From contig CBFHIO010000036.1 of assembly GCA_965656035.1 (NCBI GenBank), forward strand, positions 1 to 10,411: a DNA stretch of 10,411 nucleotides, given 5' to 3'. Under the pieces are notes generated by a model, which had not been told where the DNA came from, ran no database searches, and worked only from the letters and a program-made list of their open reading frames with translations. Positions 7,192 through 10,411 of the stretch are shown here, in pieces (the first letter of the stretch is position 1; the number at the start of each line of letters is the position of its first letter). The stretch is from SCGC-AAA076-P13 sp965656035 (GTDB lineage Bacteria; Pseudomonadota; Gammaproteobacteria; Magnimaribacterales; D2472). Made by a program: the position numbers and the translations under genes.

Positions 7192-7832
7192 AAAATATTA
7201 TTTTGTTAGGTCCTCCAGGGGCAGGAAAGGGCACTCAAGCCGATTTAATTTGTGATTTATGCAATATACCAAAAATTAGCACAGGCGATATGCTACGAGA
7301 AGCTGTAGCATCTGGAAGTGATTTTGGTAAAAAGGTATCAAATATACTTGATACTGGTGGCCTTGTTTCAGATGAGATTATTGGGGAGTTAATAAAAGAT
7401 CGCTTAACTCAGCCTGATTGTTCAAATGGTTCTTTGTTTGATGGAGTGCCAAGAACACTAGGACAAGCATCTGAGTTAGATAATATGGGCATTATTTTTA
7501 CTCATGTTATCGAGATACAGGTAGAGGATGAGGTAATAGTAAAGAGGTTGTCTGGAAGAAGAGTGCATCTGGGTTCAGGAAAAAATTATCACATTGACTT
7601 TAACCCACCAAAAGTAGATGGCGTTGATGATTCTACGGGAGAGCCACTAATACAAAGAGAAGATGATAAGCCTGATACAGTTTTAAAAAGATTGTCTGTC
7701 TATCATGACCAAACCAAACCTCTGTCAGATTTTTATTCTGACCAAGCTGACAAAAGTGGCTTAACATATATCACTGTCGATGGTTCTAAGTCTGTCGACG
7801 ATGTTTTCAATTTAATATCTAACCAACTATAA
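7188..7832 (+). CDS. adk: Adenylate kinase (long form)
   Basis: Adk catalyses ATP + AMP to 2 ADP in the cytoplasm and sets the adenylate energy balance. At 214 residues it is the long form with a full LID domain. The P-loop is GPPGAGKGT at 8-16; the AMP-binding segment STGDMLREA lies at 31-39. The LID begins SGRRVHLGSGKNYHIDFNPP at about 121 and has no zinc-binding cysteines, as in enterobacterial Adk. The highly conserved DGFPRT motif reads DGVPRT at 85-90, so Val87 replaces Phe (E. coli F86). The start overlaps the acpS stop as ATGA; tsaB follows after 4 nt. An adjacent adk-tsaB pair is also known in Pseudomonas. Function is highly likely intact. Confidence 0.97.
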   Translation: MKNIILLGPPGAGKGTQADLICDLCNIPKISTGDMLREAVASGSDFGKKVSNILDTGGLVSDEIIGELIKDRLTQPDCSNGSLFDGVPRTLGQASELDNMGIIFTHVIEIQVEDEVIVKRLSGRRVHLGSGKNYHIDFNPPKVDGVDDSTGEPLIQREDDKPDTVLKRLSVYHDQTKPLSDFYSDQADKSGLTYITVDGSKSVDDVFNLISNQL

Positions 7833-7836
7833 GTTA

Positions 7837-8268
7837 ATGAATGTTTTAGCTATTCAGAGCTCTGGCGATCAGACTTCTATTTGCGCAATAATTAAAGACG
7901 ATATCATTCAATATTCTATAAACCACCAAAGAAAAGAAAGACCAAATTGGTCTAAAATGCTTTTAAGCTTAGGACAAGACTCTTTTTTTGATTTAGAAGA
8001 AATTGATATTTATGCATATGCAAATAATTCTGGCTCTTACACAGCAACTAGAAGCGTTGCAGCCTACTTGAAAGGAATTGCTTCTGCCGTCTCTAAACCA
8101 TTAATTGTGATAGATTCAGATGATATAGATTCTTTAAATGCCGATGATGTTGCTAAAAAAGCCTTAGCCAAATACATCGATTCAAACGAGCAAGCAGGCG
8201 AGTTTACAGCCGATAAAGCAAATCCTATTTATGAATCAATACCGCAATATAAAAAAATAAATGAATGA
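7837..8268 (+). CDS. tsaB: Internally shortened TsaB (YeaZ), t6A37 tRNA-modification factor
   Basis: TsaB is the non-catalytic, actin-fold partner of TsaD in making N6-threonylcarbamoyladenosine at position 37 of ANN-decoding tRNAs, together with TsaC and TsaE. The product is only 143 residues against about 230 in E. coli. The N-terminal half fits TsaB: MNVLAIQSSG at the start, IYAYANNSGSYTATRS at 58-73 matching the family's AYGRGPGSFTGVRIG, and the helix AYLKGIASAVSKPLIVI. The tail KANPIYESIPQYKK at 127-140 aligns with the family end AEPVYLRNNVAWKK. The middle of the usual protein, including the DARxGEVY motif, is absent with no stop or frame break. Position directly after adk supports the identity. 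It overlaps uppP by 8 nt. TsaB by homology is likely; whether it is functional is open. Confidence 0.85.
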   Translation: MNVLAIQSSGDQTSICAIIKDDIIQYSINHQRKERPNWSKMLLSLGQDSFFDLEEIDIYAYANNSGSYTATRSVAAYLKGIASAVSKPLIVIDSDDIDSLNADDVAKKALAKYIDSNEQAGEFTADKANPIYESIPQYKKINE

Positions 8269-9052
8269 ATTGCTGTTAAGTTTTCTTTTAGGATTAATAC
8301 AAGGGTTAACTGAATTTTTGCCTATTTCAAGCTCAGCACACCTCTTATTTCCTTCCTTATTATTCGGAACAGACGATCTAGGATTAGCATTTGATATAGC
8401 AGTTCACGCTGGAACGCTTTTTGCTGTGATTTATTTTTTCAGATCAGAGATTATACAAATGACTAAATCTGTATTAATTTCAGACGAGCGATTAAGCGAA
8501 AGTAAGAGGCTTGCTCAACTTTTGATAATAGCAACTATACCGATTGTATTCGCAGGCCTATTTGCATCAGATTTTATTGAATCAAATAGAGAAAATATTG
8601 CAAATATTGCCTTTATGAATCTTTTGTTTGCTGGGCTGCTATTACTAGCATATAAATATGCATCCACATCAAAAACCTTAATTGAGCTTACTTTGATGGG
8701 CGCTATTTTCATTGGCATTTTTCAAGTTTTTGCTTTATTTCCAGGAGCATCTAGGTCAGGCACAGCAATTACCGCAGCTTTGTTTATAGGTTTGAACTTA
8801 AAAGATTCCTCAAAATTTGCCTTTCTTTTGGCAATACCTACGATACTTGGAGCACTAGTTTTTTTAATTGCAGATGTTGGTTTGTATCAAGCAGAAATTA
8901 ATATATCTTCATTAGTTGTTGGTTTTGTTACTTCAACTATTATTGCGTTTTTAACAATTAAATATTTTCTTATTTTTGTTGAAAAGATTGGAATGTATCC
9001 TTTTGTTATTTACCGACTTATATTAGGTGTTCTTATATTAGCATTAGTATGA
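8261..9052 (+). CDS. uppP: Undecaprenyl-diphosphate phosphatase (UppP/BacA)
   Basis: An inner-membrane enzyme that dephosphorylates undecaprenyl pyrophosphate to the monophosphate carrier used for peptidoglycan and other surface polymers; raised dosage confers bacitracin resistance in known cases. The 263-residue product is strongly hydrophobic with about seven to eight membrane segments. Active-site motifs are present: GLIQGLTEFLPISSSAHL at 11-28 (Glu18 of TEF, Ser23-25, His27) and the second motif FPGASRSG at 160-167 with Arg165. The HAGTLFAV stretch at 49-56 is also typical. Q14 occupies the place of E. coli Glu17, a common variant. The gene overlaps tsaB by 8 nt and rsmJ by 4 nt (ATGA); no Shine-Dalgarno is visible. 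Confidence 0.96.
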   Translation: MNELLLSFLLGLIQGLTEFLPISSSAHLLFPSLLFGTDDLGLAFDIAVHAGTLFAVIYFFRSEIIQMTKSVLISDERLSESKRLAQLLIIATIPIVFAGLFASDFIESNRENIANIAFMNLLFAGLLLLAYKYASTSKTLIELTLMGAIFIGIFQVFALFPGASRSGTAITAALFIGLNLKDSSKFAFLLAIPTILGALVFLIADVGLYQAEINISSLVVGFVTSTIIAFLTIKYFLIFVEKIGMYPFVIYRLILGVLILALV

Positions 9053-9780
9053 ACTTTTCTGTTTTCATTGAAAATGAAGATCACCATCAATATTTAAAAG
9101 ATAAATTAAAATTTTCAGAACCAGAAATTACAAAAATATATCCCGAGCAAGAACCTTTTTTTATTTATAAAGAAGACGGATTGCATTTTGTTAAAGATTC
9201 ATCCCAAAACAAATTATTGCATGTTGATTTTCTAAAAGGTTCTCTAGGTTGGAGGTTGAAAAGAAAAGATCATGAAACTTTATTAAAAAAAGCTTTAGGT
9301 AAAAAAAATAACAATTTAACGATCTTTGATGGAACAGCAGGCTTTTTATCCGATGCTTTAATTTTTTTAGCACTAGGACATAAAGTAATTGCATGCGAAC
9401 AAAGTAAAGTACTATTTTTATTGTTAAGTGATGCTATTGATAGAGCAAAAATTAAATTAAGCTTCTTGGATAATTTAAATTTAATTCATGGAGACGCTTT
9501 AGATGTATATAAAAGCATGCAAAATATTGATGTAATCTACCTAGATCCTATGTATCCTTCCAAGAAAAAAAGCGCCTTAACATCAGGGAGTATGAGTGAC
9601 ATAAAAAGCATTCTTAAGCTTGAAAATATTGAAAATTTAGAGGATGAGGTATTTTTTGACTTTAAAAAAAATAAATTTAAAAAAATTATCTTAAAAAGAC
9701 CAATTAAATCTAAGATAATAGATGATAGTTTTAACTATCAAATTAAAGGTAAATCAACAAGGTTTGACGTTTACATATAA
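9049..9780 (+). CDS. rsmJ: 16S rRNA (guanine1516-N2)-methyltransferase RsmJ
   Basis: RsmJ (formerly YhiQ, DUF548) uses S-adenosylmethionine to methylate G1516 of 16S rRNA in the 30S subunit. The 243-residue product has the N-terminal segment LLHVDFLKGSLGWRLKRK at 56-73, SAM-binding motif I DGTAGFLSDA at 94-103, the acidic CEQSK at 116-120, and HGDA at 147-150. The family signature YLDPMYPSKKKSAL is at 164-177 (DPMFPxxxKSAL in E. coli). The end, KSTRFDVYI, is typical of the family. It starts in an ATGA overlap with uppP and is followed after 12 nt by a small coiled-coil gene. The N-terminal 50 residues are poorly conserved. RsmJ is largely gammaproteobacterial, which fits the suggested lineage. 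Confidence 0.93.
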   Translation: MNFSVFIENEDHHQYLKDKLKFSEPEITKIYPEQEPFFIYKEDGLHFVKDSSQNKLLHVDFLKGSLGWRLKRKDHETLLKKALGKKNNNLTIFDGTAGFLSDALIFLALGHKVIACEQSKVLFLLLSDAIDRAKIKLSFLDNLNLIHGDALDVYKSMQNIDVIYLDPMYPSKKKSALTSGSMSDIKSILKLENIENLEDEVFFDFKKNKFKKIILKRPIKSKIIDDSFNYQIKGKSTRFDVYI

Positions 9781-9782
9781 AT

Positions 9783-9788
9783 AGGAGG
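9783..9788 (+). promoter_or_regulatory. Perfect Shine-Dalgarno AGGAGG
   Basis: AGGAGG lies 4 nt before the ATG at 9793, in the 12-nt gap after rsmJ. It is the only complete consensus site in the window and argues that the small downstream gene is translated, and probably strongly. Confidence 0.85.
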
Positions 9789-9792
9789 AAAC

Positions 9793-9960
9793 ATGAACCC
9801 TTTTACAATGATGAAAGATGCCAAGAACATGGAAAAGATGATGAAGCCAGCATTAGAAAAATTCATGCGAGAGGCCGGATTTGTTAAAAAAGATGAAATC
9901 GAATCACTTAAAAGAAGAATTGCAGAATTAGAGTCAGAGGTATCTAAATTAAAGAGTTAA
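9793..9960 (+). CDS. Small Met-rich coiled-coil protein, possibly UbiK (YqiC/BMFP)-like
   Basis: A 55-residue protein with a clear ATG and AGGAGG. The N-terminal half is Met-rich (seven Met in the first 25 residues) and looks amphipathic. Residues 31-54 (VKKDEIESLKRRIAELESEV...) form a textbook coiled coil: heptad a/d positions I36, L39, I43, L46, V50 and L53 are all hydrophobic and the rest highly charged. This resembles the trimer-forming C-terminus of the UbiK/BMFP family, where a 'REEF' segment leads into 'L..LE.RI.ELE'. UbiK is an accessory factor of the ubiquinone biosynthesis complex. The protein is shorter than E. coli UbiK (about 96 residues), and short coiled coils match many families, so a phasin-like or other scaffold role is equally possible. 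The next gene may overlap its 3' end. Confidence 0.75.
   Translation: MNPFTMMKDAKNMEKMMKPALEKFMREAGFVKKDEIESLKRRIAELESEVSKLKS
9937..9940 (+). promoter_or_regulatory. Candidate Shine-Dalgarno for an AUU start at 9948
   Basis: GAGG lies 7 nt before ATT 9948, the first codon of the open frame that leads into the DUF2805 gene. Spacing and sequence suit a ribosome-binding site, but four bases can match by chance. Confidence 0.3.
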
Positions 9961-10205
9961 CAAAAGAAGATATTTCTAGAATCATTGAAATGGCATGGGA
10001 GGATAGAACTCCTTTTGATGCCATAGAGTCTAACTATGGCTTAAATCAGAATCAAGTCGAAGATTTGATGAGAGGTAATCTTAAAAAAACCAGTTATACC
10101 CTTTGGAGAAAAAGAGCTAGGGGTAGGAAAACAAAGCATGTAGGCTTAAGAGATTTTAAAGTTGGAAGACACCATTCGTATGACCAAAACAAACTTAAAA
10201 GCTAA
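9948..10205 (+). CDS. DUF2805 / TIGR03643 family protein, function unknown; start ambiguous (ATT 9948 or ATG 9990)
   Basis: The core MAWEDRTPFDAIE..YGLNQNQVEDLMRGNLKKTSYTLWRKRARGRKTKH matches, from memory, the small conserved DUF2805/TIGR03643 family. This is found in proteobacteria, Bacteroidetes and plant plastids and has no established function. The predicted fold is helical with a very basic C-terminus (WRKRARGRKTKH), which would suit nucleic-acid binding, though that is only an inference. ATG 9990 gives 71 residues, but family members usually carry a '..D..RIIE' helix just before MAWEDRTPF. The 14 codons upstream encode exactly such a stretch (IKELTKEDISRIIE) and are open back to a TAA at 9945. 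No ATG, GTG or TTG exists there; ATT 9948 is the first codon and follows GAGG. With that start the gene overlaps its predecessor by 13 nt. Confidence 0.85.
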   Translation: MKELTKEDISRIIEMAWEDRTPFDAIESNYGLNQNQVEDLMRGNLKKTSYTLWRKRARGRKTKHVGLRDFKVGRHHSYDQNKLKS

Positions 10206-10411
10206 CCATATCAAAATAGAAAATCTCTATAAATCTATGTTTTCAGATGTAAAAAATACCTCAATAAATATAGAAGAGGATAGGGTTGAAATAATCCACT
10301 TAGATGAAAGCAATCAAGATCCAGCAATCATTGACTTGCAAGAAACTGAAATTGGTTATGTTATTAATTACTGGGATGGATATTCTTTATCTGAATCTGA
10401 AGAAACAGTCG
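10180..10411 (+). CDS. Unrecognised acidic protein, N-terminal part (runs off window)
   Basis: From ATG 10180 the frame stays open to the window edge, giving 77 residues. A GGAAGA at 10164-10169, 10 nt upstream, is an acceptable ribosome-binding site. The start overlaps the DUF2805 gene by 26 nt, in keeping with the tight packing here; ATG 10237 is an in-frame alternative with no visible ribosome-binding site. After a slightly basic first 19 residues (MTKTNLKANHIKIENLYKS) the chain is acidic, rich in Asp, Glu and Ile, with a predicted strand pattern (RVEIIHLDE, EIGYVINYW). I recognise no motif, signal peptide or membrane segment. It is treated as a real gene because the frame is long and in register with the operon, but no function can be proposed. 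Confidence 0.6.
   Translation, partial: MTKTNLKANHIKIENLYKSMFSDVKNTSINIEEDRVEIIHLDESNQDPAIIDLQETEIGYVINYWDGYSLSESEETV

Noticed and set aside
9940..9960. Frameshift fusion of the 9793 coiled-coil gene with the DUF2805 gene
   Set aside because: There is no slippery heptamer in the right phase, and the coiled-coil protein has a natural end. An independent start is the simpler explanation.

Overview
The window is a compact, AT-rich stretch (by eye about one third G+C) in which every supported gene lies on the + strand. It encodes conserved housekeeping proteins in a gammaproteobacterial order: sigma-E regulator tail, mucD/degP-type protease, lepA, lepB, rnc, era, recO, acpS, then adk, tsaB, uppP, rsmJ and three small genes. 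The base composition, 1-26 nt overlaps, near absence of intergenic DNA and several shortened proteins suggest a genome-streamlined marine gammaproteobacterium, for example of the SAR86 type. The lineage is an inference from gene order and style, not from a marker gene.

Layout. Bases 2-358 hold the 3' end of a gene whose product resembles the C-terminal domain of RseB/MucB, the sensor that controls anti-sigma-E. Next comes a periplasmic DegP/MucD-type protease (363-1775), the classic partner of that regulon. After the only sizeable gap (60 nt) comes lepA (1836-3623), followed almost without spacing by lepB, rnc, era, recO and acpS (to 7191). These cover translation GTPases, signal-peptide cleavage, rRNA processing, 30S maturation, recombination and acyl-carrier-protein activation. 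Overlapping or near-touching adk, tsaB, uppP and rsmJ follow (7188-9780): nucleotide homeostasis, tRNA t6A modification, cell-wall lipid carrier recycling and 16S rRNA methylation. The end has a 55-residue coiled-coil protein with the best Shine-Dalgarno of the window (9793-9960), a DUF2805/TIGR03643 protein (about 9948-10205) and the start of an unrecognised acidic protein (10180 to the edge).

No tRNA, rRNA, mobile element, CRISPR array, convincing terminator or phage gene was seen. No wholly new system is evident. The points worth a second look are deviations inside familiar genes: a TsaB that appears to have lost the middle of the protein in frame; an RNase III lacking one of its usual catalytic acidic residues; a LepB with two extra membrane segments and an altered C-terminal box; an adenylate kinase with Val in the DGFPRT motif; absence of pdxJ between recO and acpS; and a DUF2805 gene whose conserved N-terminus is encoded upstream of its first ATG, possibly with an AUU start.
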